Part shown: positions 50,955 through 59,899 of the stretch, piece by piece
Layout of the letters: each line of letters opens with the position of its first letter
Position numbering within the stretch: position 1 is the first letter of the stretch
DNA from: Phytohabitans aurantiacus
GTDB taxonomy: Bacteria; Actinomycetota; Actinomycetes; Mycobacteriales; Micromonosporaceae
Direction: 5' to 3'
NCBI RefSeq assembly: GCF_027923225.1
Contig: NZ_BSDI01000056.1
Coordinates: 14,653-78,652 of the forward strand
DNA length: 64,000 nt
Position numbers and translations under genes: made by a program
The notes under the pieces: generated by a model
Databases searched by the model: none
What the model was told of the DNA's origin: nothing
The model's input: the letters and a program-made list of their open reading frames with translations, nothing else

Positions 50955-52412
50955 TCAGCTACCGAAAAGCGCGCTGTGTACGTCCACGGGATTGGCACTG
51001 TCTCCTGTGGACACGCTGTACGTGGCCACGAACGCCTTGCCACCGACCGAAACCAGCCCGGTGTAGTCACCGACCAGCAGTCCCACGCTGGTCGACGGCA
51101 CCTTCCGCGCGTCGAACGGCCCCTCGATGTGCTGCTCGCGCCAGGCTCCGGGCTGCGCGCAGTTCTTCGCGCAGGTGACCGCCCACAGGTCGGTGGGCAG
51201 CGTGGCGGGGTCGGGCGTGTTGTTGCGGAAGTCGTAGTACGTGACCGCCACGGTGCCGTTCCTGGCCATGGCGACGACCGGCACGGCGGCCGAGCCGGTG
51301 GGCGTCTTGTCCACGCGGATGGGGCTGGACCAGGTCTGCCCGCCGTCCGTCGACCGCGAGTAGTCCACGTGGTACGTGCCGTCGGCGGCCACGCTCTGCC
51401 AGACCGCGCTCACGTTCTGGGTGCCCGGTTGGGCGTCCAGCAGCGGCAGGGACGCGTTGCGCACCGGGTTACCGGAGTTGTCCGGGTCGGGGATGCGCGG
51501 TCCCACCGCCATCGGGGCGGGAACGTTCAGCGTCGGCGCCGACCAGGTCTGCCCGCCGTCGGTCGAGCGGATGACCTGGGTGAAAGCCTCGGTGTCCGTC
51601 TCGTAGTGCATCCCGATGAGCAGCGTCCCGTCCGCCAGCGGCACGAGCTGGGTGCCGATGGTGCCGCTGTTGTCGGGCACGTCGTACACCTTCCTGGTGG
51701 TCCAGGTGCGCCCGTCGTCGGTCGACTTCGCCAGGTAGACCGGCTGTATCCAGCGCTCCGCCGTGGCGTCGATGCGGTCCCACACCGCGTAGACCACGCC
51801 CGGGTGGTACGGGTCGGCGGTCACCGTGGGGCGATCGTTGAAGAACTGCGGGTTGTCGTCCCGTTGCAGGGTGACCGGGGCGTCCCAGCGCTTGCCGCCG
51901 TCACCGGAGCGCGCCACCAGGATGGCCGTCGTCTCGCCGGTCCGCGACAGCGAGAACGACGCGGCGATCGCCGCACCGGACGGCGTGATGGTCATCCAGT
52001 TGTCGGTCGTGACGTCGTAGTCCCCGCCGTTGGCGGCGGTACCGCCGTTGCAGCGGGAGAAGGCGGGCAGGTTCTCGGAGCGCCGCCAGGTGTGGCCGTA
52101 GTCGTCCGACACGGCCGTGACGGCGCCGTCGCTGCCGTACCGGTTCCAGCGGTCCTGCTGGAAAATCGTGACGAGGTGCCACGGGCGGTTCGGGTCCCGC
52201 GCCACCATGGGCAGGACTTCGGTGTTCGGGTTCAGCACGTAGCCGTCGCCCTGGGGAAGTCCGCAGCCGGCGGGCAGCGGACTGGCGCCGGAGACCGAAC
52301 GTATGGTGACGGTTCCGGACGACGCGGCCTCCTCCGCGTAAGCGGGCTGCGCGACGACGCAGGCGAGCAGGATGGCAGCCGTGGGCAACAGTGCCCTGGG
52401 GGTTTGGATCAC
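50955..52412 (-). CDS. secreted BNR-repeat (sialidase-fold) protein
   Basis: A 485-aa exported protein. Signal peptide about 1-26. The mature chain is a beta-propeller with five Asp-box motifs: SDDYGHTW, SGDGGKRW, STDDGRTW and STDGGQTW twice. The sialidase arginine triad and FRIP motif are not evident, so the function may be binding or another glycosidase type. GTG 52412 has GAGGAAGG upstream. It diverges from the CE1-CBM2 esterase gene with a 226-bp gap. Confidence 0.8.
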   Translation of the reverse strand: MIQTPRALLPTAAILLACVVAQPAYAEEAASSGTVTIRSVSGASPLPAGCGLPQGDGYVLNPNTEVLPMVARDPNRPWHLVTIFQQDRWNRYGSDGAVTAVSDDYGHTWRRSENLPAFSRCNGGTAANGGDYDVTTDNWMTITPSGAAIAASFSLSRTGETTAILVARSGDGGKRWDAPVTLQRDDNPQFFNDRPTVTADPYHPGVVYAVWDRIDATAERWIQPVYLAKSTDDGRTWTTRKVYDVPDNSGTIGTQLVPLADGTLLIGMHYETDTEAFTQVIRSTDGGQTWSAPTLNVPAPMAVGPRIPDPDNSGNPVRNASLPLLDAQPGTQNVSAVWQSVAADGTYHVDYSRSTDGGQTWSSPIRVDKTPTGSAAVPVVAMARNGTVAVTYYDFRNNTPDPATLPTDLWAVTCAKNCAQPGAWREQHIEGPFDARKVPSTSVGLLVGDYTGLVSVGGKAFVATYSVSTGDSANPVDVHSALFGS

Positions 52413-52601
52413 TGGCCTTCCTCATCTTTGCCGATGGGGTGTCCACATAGGTCGTTGCTCGTCCCGCCTGGAGCTTTCCGACGGTCCGACAACAACATCA
52501 GGAAGGTTACTGCCAGAGATCCGTTGCGCCGCGCGCGGGGCACGGCAATAACGCGCGCGCAGGCAGAAGAGTCCAGCTCGATATCGATGTTCGTCATTAC
52601 A

Positions 52602-52638
52602 TTGACGGTCGTTATCACTACGCCTACCGTACACAGTT
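52602..52638 (+). promoter_or_regulatory. promoter of the CE1-CBM2 gene, leaderless
   Basis: -35 TTGACG (52602-52607), 17-bp spacer, -10 TACCGT (52625-52630). Transcription would start at about 52637-52639, on the ATG. No ribosome site precedes ATG 52639. Confidence 0.6.
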
Positions 52639-53895
52639 ATGGCTGTCAATAAATTGGCGTTGTCGAGCCTCGCGGCCGCCGCGGGTCTCGCGACATTCCT
52701 CGTGACCGCGCTGCCGTCGGGTGCCGCGACGACCTCGGCGTCGAACACCGGTGTCGGCGTCCTCGCGGCCAGTGCCGGATGCGGCAGGGCGCCGACGCTG
52801 ACGAACGGTACGCACACGATCCAGAGCGGCGGCACGCAGCGCAGCTTCATCCTGCGGCTGCCCAGCAACTACGACAACAGCCGCCAGTACCGGCTGATCT
52901 TCGGGTTCCACTGGCTGGGCGGCACCGCCAACAACGTGGCCAGCGGCGACTACTACGGCCTTGGCGCGCTGTCGAACAACAGCGCGATCTTCGTGGCGCC
53001 ACAGGGCATCGACAACGGCTGGCCCAACCCCGGCGGCCGGGACGTGACCTTCACCGACGACATGGTCAGCAGGATCACCGGCGACCTGTGTGTCGACACC
53101 ACTCAGCTGTACTCGCTGGGCTTCAGCTACGGCGGCGGCATGAGCTACGCGCTGGCGTGCGCCCGGGCGAACGTCTTCCGGGCGGTCGCGATCTACTCCG
53201 GCGGCGTGATCAGCGGGTGCAGCGGCGGCACGCAGCCCATCGGGTACCTGCAGGCGCACGGCCTCGGCGACAACGTACTGGGCATCTCCGGCGCGCGGTC
53301 GATGCGCGACCGGTTCGCCGGCAACAACGGCTGCGCCGCGGCGAGCCCACCGGAGCCGGCGGCGGGCAGCGGTACGCACACCAGCTTCGCCTACTCCGCC
53401 TGCCGGTCGGGGTACCCGGTCGAGTGGCACGCGTTCGACGGCGGCCACACCCCCACGCCGCAGGACGCGGGCTCGGGCACCTCCTGGTTGCCGGGTGTCA
53501 CCTGGCGGTTCTTCGCGCAGTTCCAGGGCACCCCGAACCCGACCACGAACCCGACGACATCCCCGTCGGTCGTGCCCACCACCACACCGCCCCCGAGCGG
53601 TGGCTGTACGGCGGCGTACGCGGTCGTGTCCCAGTGGGCCGGCGGCTTCCAGGGCGAGGTGCGGGTCAGCGCCGGCAGGGCCATCAACGGCTGGACCGTC
53701 ACCTGGACCTTCGCGAACGGTCAGGCGATCAACTCCGCCTGGGGCGCCGCCGTCACCTCCAGTGGCTCCGCCGTCACCGCCAGGAACATGAGCTGGAACG
53801 GTGCCCTGCCGGCCGGTGGCACGACCACGTTCGGCTTCATCGGCTCCTGGACCGGCGCCAACCCCGCGCCGACCGCGACCTGCACCGCCGCGTGA
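52639..53895 (+). CDS. secreted esterase/PHB-depolymerase-like enzyme (CE1) with CBM2
   Basis: A 418-aa exported esterase. Signal peptide about 1-30. CE1/LpqC-type alpha/beta hydrolase at about 48-290: FGFHWLGGTANN near 88-99 and nucleophile Ser163 in GFSYGGG; the late FDGGHTPTP supplies His. A Pro/Thr linker (about 297-318) leads to a cellulose-binding CBM2 domain (about 320-418, WAGGFQGEVRV, GWTVTWTF, GNMSWNG-like). Such proteins are feruloyl or acetyl esterases acting on plant cell walls. Expression is probably leaderless. Confidence 0.88.
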   Translation: MAVNKLALSSLAAAAGLATFLVTALPSGAATTSASNTGVGVLAASAGCGRAPTLTNGTHTIQSGGTQRSFILRLPSNYDNSRQYRLIFGFHWLGGTANNVASGDYYGLGALSNNSAIFVAPQGIDNGWPNPGGRDVTFTDDMVSRITGDLCVDTTQLYSLGFSYGGGMSYALACARANVFRAVAIYSGGVISGCSGGTQPIGYLQAHGLGDNVLGISGARSMRDRFAGNNGCAAASPPEPAAGSGTHTSFAYSACRSGYPVEWHAFDGGHTPTPQDAGSGTSWLPGVTWRFFAQFQGTPNPTTNPTTSPSVVPTTTPPPSGGCTAAYAVVSQWAGGFQGEVRVSAGRAINGWTVTWTFANGQAINSAWGAAVTSSGSAVTARNMSWNGALPAGGTTTFGFIGSWTGANPAPTATCTAA

Positions 53896-53967
53896 GCACC
53901 GGCCGCCGCCCCTGGGCAGGGCGGCGGCCGGTTGGCGGAACCATGAGTTACCGAGCAGGCTGGGAGC

Positions 53968-54927
53968 ATGAGTCCACACACCGACGGCAGCCCCACCATG
54001 CGCGCCATCAGCCAGGACGCCTTTGGCCCCCCGGAGGTACTGAAGGAGGTCGAGCGGCCGCGGCCCGTGCCCGGAATGAGCGAGATCGTGGTCCGCGTCC
54101 ACGCGGCGGGGGTCAACCCGACCGACTGGAAGCACCGCGCGGGCCCACCGTGGCTGAGCGAGCCCGTCCCGGTACTCGGGTGGGATGTCTCCGGGGTTGT
54201 CGAGCGGGTCGGCCGCGGAGTGACCCTGTTCAAGCCGGGCGACGAGGTGTTCGGCATGCTGCCGTTCCCGGTCGGCGCGGGCGCCTACGCCGAGTACGTC
54301 AAGGGCACGGCCCGGTCCTTCGCCCGCAAGCCGTCGAACATCGACCACGTGCAGGCCGGCGCGCTGCCCCTCGCCGCCCTCACCGCGTACCAGGCGCTGG
54401 TCGACACCGCGGACCTCCAGCCCGGCCAGCGGGTCCTGATCCATGCCGCCGCCGGCGGCGTCGGTCACCTGGCCGTGCAGATCGCCAAGGCGCGCGGCGC
54501 CTACGTCATCGGCACGGCCAGCGCCGGCAAGCACGACCTGCTGCGCCAGCTCGGCGCCGACGAGCTCATCGACTACCGGACCACCGACTTCACCGAAGCG
54601 GTCGACGGCATCGACGTGGTCCTGGACGCCCTCGCCGGCGACGTGCTCACCCGCTCCCTGGACGTCGTGCGCAAGGGTGGCACCGTGGTCTCGATCCTGT
54701 CCGGCGACGGCGACGCCGACCTGAAGAAGGCCGAAGAAAGGGGCGTCCGGCTGGAGACGATGCTCGTCGAGGCCGACCACGCCGGCATGCGCGCCATCGC
54801 CGAGCTCGCCGAGCAGGGCAGGCTCCGCGCCCACATCGACGCGACGTTCCCACTCGCCGAGGCTGCCAAGGCACACGCCCGCGGCGAGACCGGCCGCACC
54901 ACGGGCAAGCTCGTCCTCACGTTCTAG
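53968..54927 (+). CDS. NADPH:quinone oxidoreductase-like (MDR family)
   Basis: A 319-aa medium-chain dehydrogenase/reductase without the catalytic zinc ligands. Residues 1-135 are the GroES-like catalytic domain (GVNPTDWKHRAG, GWDVSGVVERVGRGV); the nucleotide site is AAAGGVGHLAVQIAK near 160-174. GADELIDYRTTDF near 191-203 follows. ATG 53968 is used; ATG 53998 would remove ten residues. Its stop is followed at once by 21-bp tandem repeats. Substrate probably a quinone or enone. Confidence 0.85.
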   Translation: MSPHTDGSPTMRAISQDAFGPPEVLKEVERPRPVPGMSEIVVRVHAAGVNPTDWKHRAGPPWLSEPVPVLGWDVSGVVERVGRGVTLFKPGDEVFGMLPFPVGAGAYAEYVKGTARSFARKPSNIDHVQAGALPLAALTAYQALVDTADLQPGQRVLIHAAAGGVGHLAVQIAKARGAYVIGTASAGKHDLLRQLGADELIDYRTTDFTEAVDGIDVVLDALAGDVLTRSLDVVRKGGTVVSILSGDGDADLKKAEERGVRLETMLVEADHAGMRAIAELAEQGRLRAHIDATFPLAEAAKAHARGETGRTTGKLVLTF

Positions 54928-54978
54928 AGCTGCCGCTATACGTTATAGAGCTGCCGCTATACGTTATAGAGCTGCCGC
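54926..54978 (+). repeat. 21-bp tandem repeat leading into R1
   Basis: Two exact units AGAGCTGCCGCTATACGTTAT (54926-54946, 54947-54967; starting within the TAG stop) plus a third partial that becomes R1 copy f. CTATA-CGT-TATAG forms a small hairpin in each unit. Confidence 0.85.
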
Positions 54979-55030
54979 GATGCCCGTCGCGCTCCATGCC
55001 GTCGCTCCCGCGGCCTCACCCTTCGCGTCC
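54969..55030 (+). repeat. R1 dispersed repeat, copy f
   Basis: GAGCTGCCGCGATGCCCGTCG start, then GCTCCCGCGGCCTCACC. Convergent gap between the quinone reductase and aminotransferase genes. Confidence 0.75.
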
Positions 55031-55039
55031 CCACGACCC

Positions 55040-56200
55040 TCACCCGATCGCTTGGCGGAAGCGGTCACCGAGGCCGGTGAGGCGTTCGACCGGCTCGTTG
55101 GCGAACACGATCCGCAGGTAGTGCTCGCCGCTGGGGCCCCAGCCGTCCATGGGGGTGGTCGCGACCTTCGCGCGGTCGAACAGCAGCCGCGACAGCGCGC
55201 CGGGCGTCAGCGCCAGCGGCCTGGTGTCGACGAGCAGTGACCAGCCGCCGTGCGGCCGGACGATCGGATAGCCAGCGAGCTGGTGCAGGACCGTGTCACA
55301 GCGCCGCCGCCATTCGCGGGTGGCGGCGGCCACATCGGACTCGGCGTCAGGGGCGTCCAGCGCCGCCGCCACCGCGTCTTGCGCCAACCCGACCTGACAG
55401 ACCACATTGGTCAGACCGACCAGCTTGATGTCGGCGAGAATGGGGGCGGGGCCGACGACCCAACCGACACGCCAGCCGATGAGTCGCAGCTCCTTGGACG
55501 CCGAACCGACCGTGATGGTGCGCCGGGCGAGACCGTCATGGGCCGCGGGGTGGCTGGGAGGGCGGCCGTCGAAGCGGATGCGTTCCATGGCCGCGTCGTA
55601 GATGAGCCAGGCGTCGTGCCGTTCGCAGGCGCCGGCCAGCGCGGACCAGTGTCGTTCGTCCAGGACCAGCCCGTTCGGCATGACCGGTCCCATCATCAGT
55701 ACCGCCGCGGTGTCGGGGCCGACTGCGGCGGCGAGCCGTGCCGGGTCGACGGTCCAGCCGTCTGGCGTGGCCTCGGACGGCACGAAGCGGGGCACTCCCC
55801 CGGCGAGCCGGACCCGGTTGACCAGGCCGGCGTAGACGGGATCGACCAGCACCACCTCCTGGCCCGGCTCGACCGTGGCGAGCAGTGTGTTGAGGATGCC
55901 GTTGAGCCCGCCGGCCACGCTGACACACTCGGTGTCGGCGTCGTAGCCGCGGCCCGCGATCCGCCCCACGTGTGCCGCGGCGGCGGCGCGCAGGGAACGG
56001 TGTCCCTGGAACGGCAGGTAGCTGTTGGCCGCGTCATCGTCGATCGCGGCCCGGGTCGCCGCGATCGCGACGGCGGGCGGTCGCAGGTCGGTGTCCAGGT
56101 TTTCCAGGCGCAGGAAGTCGGGGTCGGCGGCGGCGTCCGCCGCGTCGCCGACGGCATCGACCCCGATGCCAGGGATGTCGCGCAGGCGGGTGACCGTCAT
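55040..56200 (-). CDS. PLP-dependent class I/II aminotransferase
   Basis: A 386-aa cytosolic enzyme. The substrate/PLP phosphate segment is VAGGLNG near 95-101 and the PLP-binding Lys lies in GSASKELRLIGWRVGW near 233-248. PVMPNGLVLDERHW near 170-183 has the conserved Pro-N-G. ATG 56200 is preceded by GAGG overlapping the end of the lyase gene (6-nt gap), so the two are translationally coupled. That association is odd; it may be chance. Donor and acceptor unknown. Confidence 0.88.
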   Translation of the reverse strand: MTVTRLRDIPGIGVDAVGDAADAAADPDFLRLENLDTDLRPPAVAIAATRAAIDDDAANSYLPFQGHRSLRAAAAAHVGRIAGRGYDADTECVSVAGGLNGILNTLLATVEPGQEVVLVDPVYAGLVNRVRLAGGVPRFVPSEATPDGWTVDPARLAAAVGPDTAAVLMMGPVMPNGLVLDERHWSALAGACERHDAWLIYDAAMERIRFDGRPPSHPAAHDGLARRTITVGSASKELRLIGWRVGWVVGPAPILADIKLVGLTNVVCQVGLAQDAVAAALDAPDAESDVAAATREWRRRCDTVLHQLAGYPIVRPHGGWSLLVDTRPLALTPGALSRLLFDRAKVATTPMDGWGPSGEHYLRIVFANEPVERLTGLGDRFRQAIG

Positions 56201-56206
56201 ATGACC

Positions 56207-59200
56207 TCACATTAGTGTGCCGTCGAATCGCAGTAGTTGGACTTCGGCGATGTTGGTGTTGCCGCCGTGCTCGTCCAGGACGCGCAGCCGCGGCACGGAT
56301 TCGTTCTGGGCGAGCGGAAACAGGTACCACTCCGCGTCGGCGGTGACGCCTGTGATGGTCACCAGGGTGGTCCAGGTGGCGCCGCCGTCGGTCGACTTCT
56401 GCAGCACCGTGCCGTTGGCCCGGGCCGGGTAGCCGACGCGCGGGCGGATCCGCACCGCGTTGACGTCCAGGGTGGTCCCGCTGGGCGGGGTCACGGTGAC
56501 CCAGCCGTTGGCGGTGGTGGTGTCGGTGTACGTGGTGATGTCACCGTCGAACATTTTCCAGCCGTTGCCGGCCTGCGTGCCGGTGCCGGGCCACGAGACG
56601 GTCGATGCGGTGACCCAGGAGGGGTCGGGTGGCACGACGGTGATGTGGGTGTTCCACAACGCGAGGGACGTGCCGTCCGTTGTCTGCAGGACGGTCGAGC
56701 CGATACCGCCGGCCGCCGTGGTGTAGTCGGCGGCGAATCGCAGCGCGCGCCCATACCCGACGTTGTCCGGCAGTACGGCGGTGGCCCGCCAGTGCTGGCT
56801 GTCGGTACTGGTGATGGTGGCTTCGACACCCTCGATCTTCGCCGTCACCATGGCGAGGGGCTCGGACGCCACCAGGTCGAGCGTGACGGTGTCGCCGTCG
56901 ACCGCCGTTCCCGGCGTGGCGTTGCTCGACGACAGGGACGCCGATGTGACCGCCCGCACCGTCTGGACGCGTTCGCCGTGGACACGCAGCTCACTGAAGG
57001 ACGAGAGGCCCGGGTACGCCGGGTCGGTCGGTACGCCGGGGTGGTCCACCTGGACCTTGAGGAACCGGAACGACTGGTCCTTCACCTCGGCACGTACCGG
57101 GAGAGTCTCCATGGCGAATCGGGCCTCGGTGGTGTTGGTGGTTTCACGCGCGGTCAGCAGGGTCCACGCCGTGCCGTCGTTCGAGCCGTACACGTTGGCG
57201 CCTTCGGAACGGTTGGCGAAGTTCCACCGTGCCTGTAGTCCGAACGCGTCTGCCCGCGTCCGGAACCCGGCACCGGCGTCGAGCACGAACGGCGCCCGCA
57301 GGTCGCCCGAGATGGAGTTGAAGTCTCCGTCGGCCATGTTGTCGATGGCGTAGGCGTTCAGGGTGGGTGAGGACACGATCCCGCGGTAGTCGAGCGTGCC
57401 GTCGGGCAGGCGTGGTGACAGCAGCCGCAATCCCGCCACGGCGGCCTGCAGATCCTCGATACGTGCCGCGAAGGAACCGTCGTCGGCGTCCCCGGCCGCC
57501 TCCTCGGCCGCCTTCCGCGCGGTGTCCAACGACGACAGTGTCTCGCGGACGTACGCCCGCGTGGGGTCGTAACCGGCCAGTGCCGCGGTGACTGCGGCCG
57601 CGCGGTTGGCGACGACCTTGACGGTGACGCTGAGGACGGTGTCGACCGTGCCGTCCGAGGCGACGGCGAGGAACGCGTGGGTTCCCGTGTCACCGGCCCC
57701 GGGCGACCAGCTCAGCGCGCCGGTCGAGGAGTCGAGCGTCGCGCCGGACGGCAGGCCGGAGCTGTCGTACGTGAGCGTGTCGCCACCGGCGTCGGTCGCC
57801 GCCAGCGACCGGCTGAGGCTGGCGCCGGCCACCGCGATGAGCGTGGTCTGGCGTCCCGCCCCGAAGGCCGGCGGGGTCAGCTGGCTCTTCGCCTCCAGGT
57901 TGACGCTGTCGATGTCCACTGTGGTCGACGACGGTCCGACCACTGTGTAGTACGCCAGGTTGTCTCCGGCGAGCGAGCCCCGGATCAGGCCGAGGTCCAT
58001 GTCGTAGACCACGTACCGCCACTGGCCGTGGGTGTTCGGCACCGGAAACGTGTGGTACGGCGCCAGCGACATGTTCTTGCGCAGTTGCAGGGTGGCCGTG
58101 CCGTTGGTGCGAAGCAGCACACCGACCGGGCTGTATCCGTTGCGGCTCGGGTACATCAGCGTCCGGACCGCGATCGTCGTCCCGCCCTTCGATCCGCTCA
58201 TCCGCACGAAAGCGCGGTCGCCTTCGCGCTTGATTGAGGAGCGCGTGTCCAGCGCGATGCTGCGCGTCTCGGCCTGTACGAGCGCGTCGGTCGGCTTCGG
58301 CCGTGCCTTTCCGGCGGCGGCCAACGGCAGTGAGAGCCAGTGGTCCGGGTTGTAGTCGGGGTTGCTGTTCCAGAAGTTGTACTGGCTGGTGCCCCAGTAG
58401 AGGGTCGGACCGTCGGCCTGCCTGGCCGCCTTGGCCACGCTCGGGGCGGCATCGTCCACATTGATCCCGACGTCGTACCGGTACACGTCGTAGAGCTCGT
58501 CGATCGGCGAGAACAGCCGGCCGCGGTAGGCGTCGGAGAGGACGCCGGCGTGGTCGCTCGTGTCGATCCACGGGATGGTCTTGCCCAGCATGAACGCGTA
58601 GAAGGCTTCGGCACCGGCCAGCAGGCGGTTGTTTCCGAACCGGTACGGCGTCACCGCGTTCCGGGCCGTCGACACCGTACCCTTCACGGGGTCCAACCGG
58701 GTGCCCTGGATCGTCAACAGCCGCGCGATCTCACTGAGCTTGGCGACACCGTCCCAGGCGTGCGCCTGGTCGCGGCCCATCTCCTGGTGCTGCACGAACG
58801 ACGTGCCGTAGGGGTTCAGCGGGTCCTTCTTGTCGATGCGCTGGAACAGCGACAGCAACCCACCGTTGGCGTACGTGTCGGGGTTCGTGGCGTTGACCGA
58901 GAACCACTCGACGCGTTCGTCGTACCGGGGCCGGTTGTCGGTGAAGATGGCGCCGGCGAGCGCGCCGACCAGCGAGTACAGGTGCTGGTTCATGAAGCGC
59001 TTGTTGCTGAACAGGAAGGTGGCCGTCATCGGCTCCACGAGGTTGGCTTTGAGGTTCGTGGTGTCCGCGGCCTGCCAGGTGAGGTCGTAGCCGGTGCCGC
59101 TGGGGTTGACGCTGGAGTACCGGAGAATCTCCGCCGCGGCGAGCATGCGCAGTAGCGGGACACCGGAGTGGATGTGGGCGTCCGGGTAGTACGCGTACTT

Positions 59201-59680
59201 CGCCGGATCCATGTGGCTCCAGATGCGAAGCAGCCGCAACCCGTTCTCCCGGAAGGCGGGATTTCCGGTGATGACATAGAGGATCGCCTGCGTGTACGCG
59301 CGGAAGGCGTCGTCGATGAGCCTCGACTGGACCGCCTGCGAGTTGAACGCGTCAACGGCCGGATAGTCGGTCTGCGCGCCCTGGTTGGCCGAGCTGAACG
59401 TGGTCGACGCGTACTTCGTGGCCACCATCGCGGCGTAGTAGGACGCCCACGGCTCCGCACCGGCGAGCACCTGCCGCCGGGCCTGCGACAGCCGATTGGC
59501 GCTCACGCCGATGCCCGGGTGGACGAACCCCTCGCTGCTGGTGATCTGGTTCAGCGTCACGGTCGGGAAGGTCTCGGGTGCGGCGCTCGCGGTCGTCGCC
59601 ACCGTCAGTGGTGCGATCGCGACGGCCCCGGTCAGGACACACGCGGCCATGGCGACCGGCACTCTCAGGCGTCTTGCCAC
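56207..59680 (-). CDS. large secreted polysaccharide lyase-like multidomain protein
   Basis: A 1157-aa exported protein. Signal peptide about 1-33. Residues about 40-480 are an alpha/alpha-toroid of the alginate-lyase type (GFVHPGIGVSANRL, NGLRLLRIWSHM, NQHLYSLVGALAGAIFTDN, RDQAHAWDGV). A beta-sandwich follows (about 495-610). Then an He_PIG/cadherin-like repeat (about 612-690: LPSGATLDSSTGALSWSPGAGDTGTH by parts), a helical FIVAR-like segment and two discoidin-like C-terminal modules (GDFNSISGDL, GDITTYTDTT). GTG 59680 has GGAGAG upstream. The operator-like palindrome at 59776 suggests sugar control. Substrate probably a uronic-acid polymer. Confidence 0.82.
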   Translation of the reverse strand: MARRLRVPVAMAACVLTGAVAIAPLTVATTASAAPETFPTVTLNQITSSEGFVHPGIGVSANRLSQARRQVLAGAEPWASYYAAMVATKYASTTFSSANQGAQTDYPAVDAFNSQAVQSRLIDDAFRAYTQAILYVITGNPAFRENGLRLLRIWSHMDPAKYAYYPDAHIHSGVPLLRMLAAAEILRYSSVNPSGTGYDLTWQAADTTNLKANLVEPMTATFLFSNKRFMNQHLYSLVGALAGAIFTDNRPRYDERVEWFSVNATNPDTYANGGLLSLFQRIDKKDPLNPYGTSFVQHQEMGRDQAHAWDGVAKLSEIARLLTIQGTRLDPVKGTVSTARNAVTPYRFGNNRLLAGAEAFYAFMLGKTIPWIDTSDHAGVLSDAYRGRLFSPIDELYDVYRYDVGINVDDAAPSVAKAARQADGPTLYWGTSQYNFWNSNPDYNPDHWLSLPLAAAGKARPKPTDALVQAETRSIALDTRSSIKREGDRAFVRMSGSKGGTTIAVRTLMYPSRNGYSPVGVLLRTNGTATLQLRKNMSLAPYHTFPVPNTHGQWRYVVYDMDLGLIRGSLAGDNLAYYTVVGPSSTTVDIDSVNLEAKSQLTPPAFGAGRQTTLIAVAGASLSRSLAATDAGGDTLTYDSSGLPSGATLDSSTGALSWSPGAGDTGTHAFLAVASDGTVDTVLSVTVKVVANRAAAVTAALAGYDPTRAYVRETLSSLDTARKAAEEAAGDADDGSFAARIEDLQAAVAGLRLLSPRLPDGTLDYRGIVSSPTLNAYAIDNMADGDFNSISGDLRAPFVLDAGAGFRTRADAFGLQARWNFANRSEGANVYGSNDGTAWTLLTARETTNTTEARFAMETLPVRAEVKDQSFRFLKVQVDHPGVPTDPAYPGLSSFSELRVHGERVQTVRAVTSASLSSSNATPGTAVDGDTVTLDLVASEPLAMVTAKIEGVEATITSTDSQHWRATAVLPDNVGYGRALRFAADYTTAAGGIGSTVLQTTDGTSLALWNTHITVVPPDPSWVTASTVSWPGTGTQAGNGWKMFDGDITTYTDTTTANGWVTVTPPSGTTLDVNAVRIRPRVGYPARANGTVLQKSTDGGATWTTLVTITGVTADAEWYLFPLAQNESVPRLRVLDEHGGNTNIAEVQLLRFDGTLM

Positions 59681-59775
59681 CAAATCTCTCCACTCCGAGT
59701 AAACGGTTTCTATCGGCTGGCATGGGAACAACACTGGTGTTTCGCGGTCGTGGCCGTGGCAAGTCGAGTCGATTA

Positions 59776-59789
59776 AGAGAACGTTCTCT
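59776..59789. promoter_or_regulatory. LacI-type operator candidate of the lyase gene
   Basis: AGAGAACGTTCTCT is a perfect 14-bp palindrome with the central ACGT of LacI-family operators, 96 bp before the lyase start. It differs from O1/O2, so another regulator is expected. Confidence 0.6.
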
Positions 59790-59848
59790 GCGGAACATAG
59801 CGGCACTCCAGGGCATGGTCAAGGGCACGGCGGCTCCGCAGACAAGAA

Positions 59849-59883
59849 GGCGGCACCGCCTCTACGAGAGAAGCGGTGCCGCC
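59849..59883. terminator. terminator of the RCC1 gene
   Basis: Perfect 11-bp stem GGCGGCACCGC / GCGGTGCCGCC extended by an inner CTCT/AGAG stem, 17 nt after the RCC1 stop. Confidence 0.8.
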
Positions 59884-59899
59884 GTTGGAACGCTTGGGG

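Noticed and set aside
50955..52412. Annotation as a true sialidase
   Set aside because: Asp boxes are present, but the FRIP motif and the arginine triad are not evident; kept as a BNR-repeat protein.
6496..55030. R1 repeats as a CRISPR array or tRNA remnants
   Set aside because: The copies are dispersed over 48 kb in both orientations without regular spacers, and no cloverleaf or CCA-type end can be drawn.
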